Of a DNA stretch of 64,000 bases, positions 53,550 through 61,915 are shown one piece after another (the stretch's first letter is position 1; the number at the start of each line of letters is the position of its first letter). Under the pieces are notes generated by a model. That model did not search any database. It had not been told where the DNA came from and saw nothing but the letters and a program-made list of their open reading frames with translations. The DNA lies in assembly GCA_947488155.1 (NCBI GenBank), contig CANKYK010000001.1:372001-436000 (forward strand), read 5' to 3'. Made by a program: the position numbers and the translations under genes. This DNA is from an uncultured Erythrobacter sp. (lineage in GTDB: Bacteria > Pseudomonadota > Alphaproteobacteria > Sphingomonadales > Sphingomonadaceae).

Positions 53550-56330
53550 TCAGAGGTGGATAATCTTGTTCTGCCTGGCTCTGGCTATCGCGGCCGATCG
53601 GTTTTTGACGCCCAGCTTGCCGTATATGTTGCTGAGATGCCATTTGACTGTGGGTAGCGACAACAGCAGCATGTCGGCGAGCTCGCTATTGCTCTTTCCT
53701 TCCGCAAGCAGGTTTACAAGCTCCAGTTCGCGCGGTGTTAGCTCTTGGATAGCAGTCGGATCGGTGCCCGTTGAACTTGACGTTATTTCGATTGCTGTTT
53801 CTCCGCGCAGCATGGCCAAAACATGCCTCTCGAAACCAATCTGTTGAGACAGGAATTGGCTGTCGCTTTCACCTCTTCGGTCAGTCACGGCCTTGATCAA
53901 TTCGTCGATCTGCGGCGACATTTCGAAGAACGGGGCCGCCATGCCGCTGGGCGCGGCCATTGCTGTAGCGTCCGAGAACGTGCGCATGGCCTCGGTCTGG
54001 CGCCCGGCGTGCCACATGGCGATCGCACGCAATAGGCCCGGTTCGATTGCTGCCCGCCCCGAATTTGGTTGGCGGCTACCCGCCGTCAATTCCATCAGCA
54101 TCCCAAGTGCATTGGACCATTCGCCCCGTGCAATGGCAAGACGGCATCCAGCCATCTGACGATGGCGGGCAAGGATCGGATCAGTCAGATCGATGCCAAA
54201 AAGGTTTTCGGGCTCGCTGAACCCCCAGCGCCGCGCGAGCGCTTCATACTCCTCGTCTCGGCCCTCCGTGATCAGAAGTCGAAGCTCTTCCACCGCCAAT
54301 GCAACGGCAACGCGCGGGACAGTTCGCGCGAGTGCTTCTTCCTGACCGTTCCTGAGGCACACAATTGCATCCCTCACTTTTCCTAAAGCGGCAAGTGCAC
54401 GAGCTTCGGTCGTGTGCAGTACCCGAACAGGTTCCATCGTGGCGATTCCAGGTAATTGTTCGGAACTTCGGTTGAGGAAATCCATTGCTTGGCCGAATTC
54501 ACAGCGTTCATAGGCAATGACCGCGTCAAGCACAGCAATCAGCGAACCCGAAAATGACTCCTCACCAATGTCACTTGCAATGTCATCTTGTGCCCGGTCG
54601 CGATGTCCCTCCGCTTCTTCCAGGCGGCCCTGCTCCACGCACAACATTGCGCTGATCCAGCATGCCCACACTTTAATATATCTAGAGCTTGCGCGCACGC
54701 CGTGGATACTCGCCTTCGCTGCGGCCTCCAATCCGCTTTCCGGGTCTCGTCCTGGGATGCAGGAATAGGCAATGACATTGTAAAGCGCACCCAGGTGAAT
54801 ATCGGTCGCATCAGGCCAGCGATCGAGTGCAACCATTGCATAGTCACGTGCTTCTTCTGTGCGATCTCCACTGGCCAGTGAAATGGCAATTATGACATCG
54901 GCCAAGCACAGTGCCTCGTCCTTTTCACCCTCCGACAGGTGCCAGCCCGCCATATCATCGCTTGCAAGCCGCGCCTTCACTTGCTCGGCGATAGCCATAC
55001 CTGCATCCGATGAACGCGCAAAGGTGAGCGACCAGGCGTGGTTGAGCATTATAAGAGGATGGTGTGAGTGATAACGTTCGGGCAAGCGCCTCATCCAGTC
55101 AAGGACAGTGCGATGATCCCCAAGCCGCTGAGCGACATGAGTGGAATATTGGGCGATCAGGCCAGCGGCGTCTTCATACCGCTTGGCCATGAGTTGATAC
55201 TGGATCGCTTCGGTGAGCAAGCCCTCGCGCTGGAACCATTCGCTTGCACGGGTGCAAACATGGCCAAAGGCGTCTGCTCCACGTTTGTGAAGTTGTGCTG
55301 TGAGGAAATCGGAAAACAGGTGGTGAAAGCGGAACCAATGGCCGTTTTCGTCCAACGTTACAAAAAACAGATTTTCGCGTTCAATCCGATTGATAAGAGC
55401 ATCAACATCGCTCAATCCAGAGACATGCGCGCAAAGATCTGCATTCATGCGTTTGAGCGGGCCAGTGCTTATCAGGAACTTTTGCAGTTCGGGATCAAGC
55501 GAATGGAAGACACCTTCCATAAGATAGGTCGCAAGTTCCGCATTTGCGCCAGAGAAACGATCAACCAGATTAGCAGCATGATCGGGCTGTTTGGCGATGG
55601 CAAGGGCCGCGAGCTGCAAACCCGCAACCCAGCCTTCCGTGGTATCCAACAGTTTTCTATTCGTTTCCGGACGCAAAGTCAGCTCGAATGATTTGGCGAG
55701 CATTGTCGCTGTTTCATCGTGGTCAAAATTTAACGCCTGCTGATCCAAACGCAGCAACCTGCCTTCCAACGCTAAACGGCTGAGGTGCAGGTCGGGATGG
55801 GTTCGGCTCGCGATCACCAGACGCACATTAGATGGCAGAGCGGCCATTAGTCGCTGCATTCCACCCAGAATCGCGGGGTCGGAAATATGCTGGAAGTCGT
55901 CGAGAAAGATGAGCGCATCATGTGCGATCGTGCTGACACCTTCGCACAAGATCTGGAACATCGCATCAGGCCGTGCACTTTGTGGGCCGCTAAGGCTGCC
56001 TTGCATTTTCATGGTCAGTGCTGGCTCGATAACTTCAAGCGCTGCGGCCAGATAGGTCAGAAATGCAGCGGGATCATCGTCTTCTGTCTCGATTGTAAGC
56101 CAGCAGCATTTGCTACCTTTTTCAACCGCGCGGAGGAACAACTGTCCCATCAGAAGCGACTTGCCCGAGCCAGCAGCACCGACGATTTCGATCACTTGCG
56201 CAGGATCGGTCTTCGCAAAGACCCGCTCAATCAAGCGCTCTCGATCAATACTTCGCGTGGGGGGAACAAGCGGACTGAGCTTGGTCTCTATAAGACCTTT
56301 CATAATCTGCCAGACGCGCTCTTTCGGCAT
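53550..56330 (-). CDS. LAL/MalT-type ATP-dependent LuxR regulator
   Basis: 926 residues. The Walker A reads VGAAGSGKSLLMGQLF (intact), near residue 50, and Walker B is ALIFLDDFQH. A long helical-repeat region follows, then the C-terminal LuxR helix-turn-helix (LTPRELELVNLLAEGKSNSE, LSLPTVKWHLSNIYGKLGV). Such proteins are ATP-dependent activators triggered by a small molecule. It sits downstream of OmpW, ferredoxin and the SOI-like gene on the same strand (52 bases after the latter), so it is probably the cluster's regulator. An alternative start at 56303 (MKGLIETKL) gives a more typical MalT N-terminus. Confidence 0.9.
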   Translation of the reverse strand: MPKERVWQIMKGLIETKLSPLVPPTRSIDRERLIERVFAKTDPAQVIEIVGAAGSGKSLLMGQLFLRAVEKGSKCCWLTIETEDDDPAAFLTYLAAALEVIEPALTMKMQGSLSGPQSARPDAMFQILCEGVSTIAHDALIFLDDFQHISDPAILGGMQRLMAALPSNVRLVIASRTHPDLHLSRLALEGRLLRLDQQALNFDHDETATMLAKSFELTLRPETNRKLLDTTEGWVAGLQLAALAIAKQPDHAANLVDRFSGANAELATYLMEGVFHSLDPELQKFLISTGPLKRMNADLCAHVSGLSDVDALINRIERENLFFVTLDENGHWFRFHHLFSDFLTAQLHKRGADAFGHVCTRASEWFQREGLLTEAIQYQLMAKRYEDAAGLIAQYSTHVAQRLGDHRTVLDWMRRLPERYHSHHPLIMLNHAWSLTFARSSDAGMAIAEQVKARLASDDMAGWHLSEGEKDEALCLADVIIAISLASGDRTEEARDYAMVALDRWPDATDIHLGALYNVIAYSCIPGRDPESGLEAAAKASIHGVRASSRYIKVWACWISAMLCVEQGRLEEAEGHRDRAQDDIASDIGEESFSGSLIAVLDAVIAYERCEFGQAMDFLNRSSEQLPGIATMEPVRVLHTTEARALAALGKVRDAIVCLRNGQEEALARTVPRVAVALAVEELRLLITEGRDEEYEALARRWGFSEPENLFGIDLTDPILARHRQMAGCRLAIARGEWSNALGMLMELTAGSRQPNSGRAAIEPGLLRAIAMWHAGRQTEAMRTFSDATAMAAPSGMAAPFFEMSPQIDELIKAVTDRRGESDSQFLSQQIGFERHVLAMLRGETAIEITSSSTGTDPTAIQELTPRELELVNLLAEGKSNSELADMLLLSLPTVKWHLSNIYGKLGVKNRSAAIARARQNKIIHL

Positions 56331-56382
56331 TGATCGTGATTGCCTCTCAGAGTTTTGGAGCAGTTACATAAATCTTCATGTC

Positions 56383-56868
56383 CTAGTCATCCCGGCCGAC
56401 GACGCCCCTAAGCATAACAATTACGATAATCATGAGCACGAAAGCAAAGATGAAAGCCGGACCGAAAGCCACAACGCCCGCCCAATTGCCTTCACCAACC
56501 GGGTTGTCGCTCAGCGAAAGTCCGCGGTTGGGCGCGAGAATACCAAAGATGTAGAACGCTGCGTTACCCCAAACCGTCGCAATCGTGCCGTAGCAAATGA
56601 ACTTGCGCGCCTTGTTGGTCAGTTCAAGCTTTACCATCAGTAGCGCAAACAAGATCGCCATCAATCCATTCATAATGTTCCCGACATGCACCGCGCGCCA
56701 TTGCGCCGGTGTGCCCGGTATCTGATAATCAATCATAATCGGAACGGGCGATAGCGAGATAACGCCGAGCACGCTGAACAGCAGACCGAAGCCGCCAATC
56801 AGCCCTAGCAGGCAGACGACGAGGCCGTTCTTGATCATGAGGGCCTGATACCGCGTTAACATATCCAT
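56383..56868 (-). CDS. Styrene oxide isomerase-like membrane protein
   Basis: 161 residues with four membrane helices (about 15-36, 62-82, 92-112, 130-155). The pattern GTPAQWRAVHVGNIMNGLM and WGNAAFYIFGILAPNRGLS is that of styrene oxide isomerase (StyC). His61, Asn67, Asn102 and Tyr106 have the same spacing as the heme-ligand His58 and residues Asn64, Asn99 and Tyr103 of the Pseudomonas enzyme, as I recall them, with a constant offset of three. The enzyme rearranges an epoxide to an aldehyde (Meinwald). I start at ATG 56868, with GGGAG five bases before. It lies 23 bases after the ferredoxin stop. The natural epoxide here is unknown. Confidence 0.8.
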   Translation of the reverse strand: MDMLTRYQALMIKNGLVVCLLGLIGGFGLLFSVLGVISLSPVPIMIDYQIPGTPAQWRAVHVGNIMNGLMAILFALLMVKLELTNKARKFICYGTIATVWGNAAFYIFGILAPNRGLSLSDNPVGEGNWAGVVAFGPAFIFAFVLMIIVIVMLRGVVGRDD

Positions 56869-56891
56869 TTCTCCCGACTTGCCTGATTGGT

Positions 56892-57224
56892 TCAGCCTTC
56901 GATGACGACCGCCTTTAGTCCATGCAATGCAGATGCAAGTTTGATCTGGCACGACAATCGAACGCACTCAATATCTGGGGCTGCCACAAAACCGAGCATA
57001 TCCTGCTCCGCCTCATCGACAGGCGGAAGTCTGTCACACCATTCCCGATCAATGGATATCTGGCACGTACCACACGATGCCTCTCCGCCGCAAAGTCCCT
57101 GAACACCCTCGACGCCTGCATCTTTGGCAAGGTCTTTAAGGGTTTGCCCCTCCTCACCGACTAGTTCGTGTACCTGCCCGTCTGTGCCGATCAGCGTGAT
57201 TTCTACGGTTGCTCGCTCGGAAAT
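56892..57224 (-). CDS. 2Fe-2S ferredoxin, apparent ATT start
   Basis: 110 residues, adrenodoxin/plant-type ferredoxin. The cluster ligands are Cys-x5-Cys-x2-Cys (LCGGEASCGTC) and Cys-x37-Cys (RLSC). The frame has no ATG, GTG or TTG between an upstream stop inside the OmpW gene and the conserved part of the domain. ATT at 57224, preceded by GGAG at normal distance (GGAGAGAGAAA-ATT), gives ISERATVEITLIGTDG, a normal ferredoxin N-terminus. It lies 25 bases after OmpW. It may feed electrons to an oxygenase, or be linked to the SOI-like protein. Confidence 0.78.
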   Translation of the reverse strand: MSERATVEITLIGTDGQVHELVGEEGQTLKDLAKDAGVEGVQGLCGGEASCGTCQISIDREWCDRLPPVDEAEQDMLGFVAAPDIECVRLSCQIKLASALHGLKAVVIEG

Positions 57225-57249
57225 TTTCTCTCTCCGCCGGTTTGTCTGT

Positions 57250-57945
57250 TTAGAACTTCTTGCCGACCGTCACCGCAAATATGAACGGATTGATTTTGAC
57301 ATTGTTGATCGGGATATCGCCAATATTGGTGGTACTGACTGTTACATCTGTATCTGCGTCGACATACCATGCAGAGGCATTGAGCAGCCAACCATCAGCA
57401 ACCTCGATATCAGCGCCGACCTGCAACGCTATGCCAATGGAATCGTCAACATTTACAGTCGATGGGCCGGCCGCACTTGCATTGAGGGCATCACTGGCTT
57501 CCCCGTCGAAAAACAAGGTGTAGTTCAAGCCCACCCCTACATAGGGTTGAAACTTCGATTCTGGCTTTAGTGGGAAATACTGGACCGAAACGATCTCCGG
57601 CAGATATTTGCTCGAGCCGATTTCGGGACTTCCTGTCGCCAATGGGACGCCGCCCTCCAGCTCGGCATTCACGGTGAAGGGCAGTGCAAGGATCGCTTCG
57701 ATGCCAATATGATCCGCCACCATATAGGTGAAGGTGACGCCCGGCTGAGTGTCGCTTGACAGGGAGCTAACGCGTGAATCCGGCAGTGGAGGCGCCGCGA
57801 CCACAATCGGATCACTGGTTTCGCTACTCGGTTCGACATGCGCCACGCCGACGCGCACGATCAGATCGCCAGCTTCATGGGCAGACACCGAGACAGGCAT
57901 GGCCAAACAGGTGCCGACAACCGCAAATATTGCAAAGTTCCGCAT
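57250..57945 (-). CDS. OmpW-family outer-membrane protein
   Basis: 231 residues with a signal peptide (cleavage after SVSAHE or near). It has the eight-stranded OmpW barrel pattern: GDLIVRVGVAHVEPSS, TFTYMVADHIGIEAILALPF, VSVQYFPLKPESKFQPYVGVGLNYT, and the C-terminal aromatic VTVGKKF. OmpW/AlkL proteins form a lateral hydrophobic channel for alkanes and aromatics. It leads the OmpW-ferredoxin-SOI-regulator run and so likely brings the hydrophobic substrate across the outer membrane. It is divergent from the acyl-CoA ligase gene. Confidence 0.9.
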   Translation of the reverse strand: MRNFAIFAVVGTCLAMPVSVSAHEAGDLIVRVGVAHVEPSSETSDPIVVAAPPLPDSRVSSLSSDTQPGVTFTYMVADHIGIEAILALPFTVNAELEGGVPLATGSPEIGSSKYLPEIVSVQYFPLKPESKFQPYVGVGLNYTLFFDGEASDALNASAAGPSTVNVDDSIGIALQVGADIEVADGWLLNASAWYVDADTDVTVSTTNIGDIPINNVKINPFIFAVTVGKKF

Positions 57946-58150
57946 AGTCTTCCCCTCCGGTTTTGGCGCAACCGTTCTCGGCGCGCTCTTTAGTTGGCTC
58001 TTTCATTGCGCTGTTTTCGAACTGTGCGCCCCATCCCAAAGTATGGGTCGAGTTCTCGTCCTGCCAAACACGGTCTCGCAGTTTTTCGATCGCGACTGCG
58101 CGCTATTACAGAACAGCACTGGTCAATACGATGTCTCTTGACTAGCACAC

Positions 58151-58162
58151 TTGTCCGGACAA
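58151..58162. promoter_or_regulatory. Perfect 12-base palindrome before the CoA ligase
   Basis: TTGTCCGGACAA lies 16 bases before the CoA ligase start, after a TTGACT (58138-58143) that may be a -35 box. It is a likely operator in the OmpW/CoA-ligase divergent region; the binding protein is not known. Confidence 0.55.
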
Positions 58163-58178
58163 ATTTCAGGAGCGCACA

Positions 58179-59786
58179 ATGACGCAAAAGCTTCGACATA
58201 TTGCGGAACTCATATCTGATCGGGCGGCCGATCATCCGGGCTTTCCGGTTCTAACCTTTGTCGACATTGGCGAGAACGGTGATTTAATCGATGAAACTCT
58301 CGACTTTAAGACGCTTTATGACAACGCCTCGCGTCTGGCCACGTGGATACAAAAAAGCGGCATCCAACCCGGGCAACGGATCACATTCATGCTCCAGAAT
58401 CATCCGGAATTCGTCGAAGCTATGGTGGCGGCGGCTCTCACCGGAACGATCTTTGTCCCTCTTGATCCACGCAGCAGGGGCGAGAAACTCGCCTACATGA
58501 TCAATTCGGTCGAGAGCCCGCTCATCATTGCGGGCGAATACGCTCTTGATGCGCTGGCACAAGTGTCTGGAGCGCTTGATCTTCGGCCTGATATTCTGGT
58601 GATTGACGCAAGTATCCAAGAATGCGCCAAGCTGGGCGACCGTCACGGACTTGCAATCCAATCATATGCCGAATGCTTGGCAGAGATCGATCCTGCCGCC
58701 ATGCGTTCCGCGGTCATAGACCCTGACGCGGCTATGTTCATGATGTTCACATCGGGCACGACTGGCCTGCCAAAGGCGGTTCAAAGAAGCCATTCGTCTT
58801 ATATGCGCGGATATCGCGGGCTCGAGGCACTGGGAGTACAGCCACAAGATACGATCTACACGGGTCTGCCCCTTTGCCATATCAACGCGCAAGCCACGCT
58901 GATGATGGCCTTGTCGATGCCGCAGCGAGGGGTCTTCAGTCGTCGGTTCACTAAAAGCCGCCTATGGGACATATGCCGCAAATATGATTGCAACGTCTTC
59001 ACTTTACTGGGTGGGATGATCCCGGAAACCTTTTCCGTTCCAGCAAGCAACAATGATGCGGACAACCCTGTCAGGTTGGTGATCACATCAGGTATGCCGG
59101 CCGAATTATGGAACAAGTTTCGTGACCGCTTTAACGTGGAGATCAGCGAAGTCTATGGCAGCACCGAAGGGGGCGGCACGCTCATTAACGCCATGGGGGC
59201 TGGGCCGATTGGCTCGATTGGCCGAACCTTTCCCGGTCAGGTTGCCGCAGTGCTTGACGAAAATGACGTTGAATGTCCGCCTGATAAACCGGGAGAAATC
59301 TGCTTTCGGCCAGAGCATGGCGCCCCGGAAGCTGTCACGTATTTTCGAAACAGCGACGCCAGCCACAAGAAGGTTCATAGCGGCTGGTACCGCAGCGGCG
59401 ATATCGGACACATGGACAAAGATGGATGGTTTTACTTCCACTACCGCAGGGGTGGAGGCATTCGCAGGAATGGTGATTTTGTAAACCCGGCATCAGTCGA
59501 GGGGGTTCTCGTCCAGCATCCCCACGTTCTCGATGCTTATGTGTATGGATTTGCGAGCGAGGACACGGTGGCAGGAGAAAAGAAAGTTGTCGCCGCGCTC
59601 GTTATGGATGATGCGGGAACACTTGAGAATGTGCAGCGCTGGTGTCTTGAGCAGCTCCAGAAAAATGAAATACCTGAAATTTGGCAACCCCTTCCCACTA
59701 TCCCAAAAACAGTTTCGGAAAAGCCGATTGAGAGAGAGTGTATTCGCCTGTTGCAGGAAGCCAGTAATATTGAGGAGATTGCTTGA
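58179..59786 (+). CDS. AMP-dependent acyl-CoA synthetase (CaiC-like)
   Basis: 535 residues of the ANL superfamily. The phosphate loop MFTSGTTGLPKAVQRSH is near residue 185, followed by EVYGSTEGGG (adenine side) and GWYRSGDIGHMDKDGW (hinge). In the C-terminal subdomain the catalytic Lys is expected near the end; KTVSEKPIE at the tail supplies it. It should activate a carboxylic acid to an acyl-CoA with ATP. It is close to the crotonobetaine-ligase branch, but substrate cannot be read. It is followed with a one-base overlap by a glutathione transferase gene. Confidence 0.9.
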   Translation: MTQKLRHIAELISDRAADHPGFPVLTFVDIGENGDLIDETLDFKTLYDNASRLATWIQKSGIQPGQRITFMLQNHPEFVEAMVAAALTGTIFVPLDPRSRGEKLAYMINSVESPLIIAGEYALDALAQVSGALDLRPDILVIDASIQECAKLGDRHGLAIQSYAECLAEIDPAAMRSAVIDPDAAMFMMFTSGTTGLPKAVQRSHSSYMRGYRGLEALGVQPQDTIYTGLPLCHINAQATLMMALSMPQRGVFSRRFTKSRLWDICRKYDCNVFTLLGGMIPETFSVPASNNDADNPVRLVITSGMPAELWNKFRDRFNVEISEVYGSTEGGGTLINAMGAGPIGSIGRTFPGQVAAVLDENDVECPPDKPGEICFRPEHGAPEAVTYFRNSDASHKKVHSGWYRSGDIGHMDKDGWFYFHYRRGGGIRRNGDFVNPASVEGVLVQHPHVLDAYVYGFASEDTVAGEKKVVAALVMDDAGTLENVQRWCLEQLQKNEIPEIWQPLPTIPKTVSEKPIERECIRLLQEASNIEEIA

Positions 59787-60478
59787 TGATTGACCTCTAT
59801 TTCGCACCAACTCCAAATGGTTGGAAAATCTCTGTCATGTTGGAGGAATGCGGGCTGCCTTATTCGGTTCGCGGTGTGCATATCGGGAAAGGGGAACAAT
59901 TCTCCGAAGAATTCCTGGCAATCAGTCCGAACAACAAGATTCCCGCCATTGTCGATACTGATCCATCTGATAGCGATGAGCCGATTTCAGTGTTCGAGAC
60001 GGGGGCTATCTTGGTCTATCTGGCGGAGAAGACGGGGCAGTTTTTGCCAACATCCACGTTAGAGCGAAAATCGGCGCTTGAATGGCTTTTCTGGCAAGTG
60101 AGCGGATTAGGGCCTTCGATGGGTCAGCATGGACATTTCAAGCTCTACGCGCCTGATCCGATCGACTATGCGATCTCTCGTTATCGGCGAGAGGTCGAGC
60201 GCCTGTTTGGCGTGCTGGAAAGGCGTTTGGCGGATCACGAGTTTCTTGCCGGCCAGCACTATTCTATTGCCGATATGGCCTGCTTCCCATGGGTTCAGAC
60301 CTATAAGGCACAAAGCATCGATTTACCGGGTTATCAAAACGCCTTTCGCTGGTATGAAACACTAAAGCAGCGTCCTGCACTGAGGCGCGGAATGGCCGTG
60401 GGCCGCGAACAGATCAATCGCCGACCACAGGACGACCCGGCCGCGAATAAGATCCTTTTTGGCAATGAGAGGGCGTAA
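59786..60478 (+). CDS. Glutathione S-transferase (Ure2p/YfcG-like)
   Basis: 230 residues. The N-terminal thioredoxin-like domain starts IDLYFAPTPNGWKISVMLEE and contains NNKIPAIVD, and the C-terminal helical domain has DHEFLAGQHYSIADMACFPW, with the N-capping box of the family. The Asn/Gly near residue 11 occupies the site usually held by catalytic Ser/Thr/Asn in Nu-class enzymes. It may conjugate glutathione to the epoxide, or reduce a disulfide. ATG 59786 overlaps the ligase stop, so the two are coupled. Confidence 0.88.
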   Translation: MIDLYFAPTPNGWKISVMLEECGLPYSVRGVHIGKGEQFSEEFLAISPNNKIPAIVDTDPSDSDEPISVFETGAILVYLAEKTGQFLPTSTLERKSALEWLFWQVSGLGPSMGQHGHFKLYAPDPIDYAISRYRREVERLFGVLERRLADHEFLAGQHYSIADMACFPWVQTYKAQSIDLPGYQNAFRWYETLKQRPALRRGMAVGREQINRRPQDDPAANKILFGNERA

Positions 60479-60479
60479 A

Positions 60480-61091
60480 ATGGCTGCTAGAATCGAATTC
60501 TTCTACGACCTTTCTTCGCCATGGACGCGCTTGGCGTTTCACAACATGCGGGCAATCTTGGATGAGACAGGCGCGTCGATAAAGTGGCGTCCATTTCTTG
60601 TTGGCGGCGTCTTCAACGCGGTCAATGATGCAGTCTACAAGGGCCGAAACAATCCTGACGATCCCAAGGTGCGCCATGTCTATCAATGGCTCAAACAATG
60701 GGCGGATCTAGCAGGTGTGCCGATGAATTTTCCGTCGGAACACCATCCGATCAAGTCAGTGCTGGCAATGCGGGTTTGCTGTGCGCTGGAAGACGATCAG
60801 GAAAAGCTTTCCAGCTTCAGCGAGAGCGCATTCGATGCTTATTTCCGCGAACAGAAGAATATCGATGACCCTGCCATTCTAGAGCAAATCGCCGATGAGT
60901 GCGGGCTTGATGGAGGCGAGCTGTTGACGCAGGCTACAGAGCAGCGAACAAAGGATCGTCTGCGCAGCAACACCGAGGAAGCGATAAAGCGCGGTGCGTT
61001 CGGTTCGCCAACTATCTTCGTGGATACTAAATACCTCTATTTTGGCAACGATCAGCTGCCGTTGGTTCGACAGAGGGTCTTGTCAGACTAA
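60480..61091 (+). CDS. HCCA-isomerase / kappa-GST-like (DsbA family), end clipped by IS
   Basis: 203 residues of the 2-hydroxychromene-2-carboxylate isomerase family. The thioredoxin-fold start is RIEFFYDLSSPWTRLAFHNM, and the helical insert, then FGSPTIFVDTKYLYFGNDQL, are typical. The Ser of SSPW is the expected glutathione-activating residue. The last five codons and the stop come from IS copy G, which begins at 61076, so the natural C-terminus is lost or altered. Such enzymes isomerise glutathione-dependent cis/trans bonds or aldehyde adducts. It is the third gene of the ligase operon. Confidence 0.85.
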   Translation: MAARIEFFYDLSSPWTRLAFHNMRAILDETGASIKWRPFLVGGVFNAVNDAVYKGRNNPDDPKVRHVYQWLKQWADLAGVPMNFPSEHHPIKSVLAMRVCCALEDDQEKLSSFSESAFDAYFREQKNIDDPAILEQIADECGLDGGELLTQATEQRTKDRLRSNTEEAIKRGAFGSPTIFVDTKYLYFGNDQLPLVRQRVLSD

Positions 61092-61915
61092 CGTGGCAGG
61101 CGAGGGTTGAGGCTGCTAACCGTTTGCGATGAAGCGCAAATCGAGAGCTAAACCATCCAGCCCATTTCGTAGTTTCAACTCATCACCCGAGGTCATTCGG
61201 CTTGTGGTGATGATGTACGTGCGTTTTCCTTTGAGCTTGCGGAACGTGGAAGACCTGCTCTTCGAACGCGGGATCGATATTTGCCACGAGACTGTTCGCT
61301 TCTGGTGGAACCGTTTTGGTCCGATGTTTGCAGCCGACATCAAACGCCAGCGGATCAATCGAATGCGCGGCTTTCGCCAGTGGCGCTGGCACCTCGATGA
61401 AATGTTTGTGAAGATCAATGGTGAGACCCACTACCTCTGGCGGGCGGTGGATCATGAGGGCGAAGTTCTCGAGAGCTACGCGACGAAGAAACGAGATAAG
61501 TCAGCGGCTTTGAAGTTCTTCAAGAAAGCACTGAAACAGCATGGCAGTCCTGTCGAAGTCGTGACAGATGGCCTAAAGTCCTATCTATCCGCAATGCGCG
61601 AACTTGGCATCGAAGATCGCCGCGAAATGGGAAGATGGAAGAACAATCGAGTTGAGAACTCGCACCTACCACTGCGAAGACGGGAACGTGTGATGCAGCG
61701 CTTTCGGAGGATGAAGTCCTTACAGAAGTTCTCTTCCATCCACGCCGACGTCCACAACCATTTCAATTCCGACCGCCACCTAACCGATAGAAATACCTAT
61801 AAAGCGAACCGTTCAGCCGCCCTGGCTGAGTGGCAAAACGTCATGGCCTGAAGAACAGCGAGGGTAGGGCGCTTTTCGTCTAGCGGAGACGAGTTCGCGT
61901 TAGACTGACAGCACC
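61076..61915 (+). mobile_element. IS6-family insertion sequence, copy G
   Basis: An 840-bp element. The left end reads GGTCTTGTCAGACTAAC from 61076, and the complement of the right end reads GGTGCTGTCAGTCTAAC to 61915. It is oppositely oriented to copies A-D. It replaced the end of the HCCA-isomerase gene. Confidence 0.9.
61129..61851 (+). CDS. IS6-family DDE transposase (copy G)
   Basis: Intact, 240 residues, of the A/C type in the N-terminal half (FNSSPEVIRLVVMMYVRFP, LLFERGIDICHETVR). The first residues (MKRKSRAKPSSPFR) are those of copy D, so it looks like a mosaic. Catalytic residues are in WHLDEMFVK, VVTDGLKSY and NNRVENSHLPLRRRER. The right-hand non-coding part is nearly identical to the left end of copies A-C seen in reverse. 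Confidence 0.95.
   Translation: MKRKSRAKPSSPFRSFNSSPEVIRLVVMMYVRFPLSLRNVEDLLFERGIDICHETVRFWWNRFGPMFAADIKRQRINRMRGFRQWRWHLDEMFVKINGETHYLWRAVDHEGEVLESYATKKRDKSAALKFFKKALKQHGSPVEVVTDGLKSYLSAMRELGIEDRREMGRWKNNRVENSHLPLRRRERVMQRFRRMKSLQKFSSIHADVHNHFNSDRHLTDRNTYKANRSAALAEWQNVMA

Noticed and set aside
53823..55691. Several plus-strand frames (up to 207 codons) inside the LAL regulator gene
   Set aside because: The minus-strand protein has intact Walker A, Walker B and LuxR domains over its full length; the others are shadows.
56915..57164. 80-codon frames on both strands with ATG starts in the ferredoxin region
   Set aside because: Neither has a motif; the ferredoxin frame with four correctly spaced Cys explains the sequence even though it lacks ATG.
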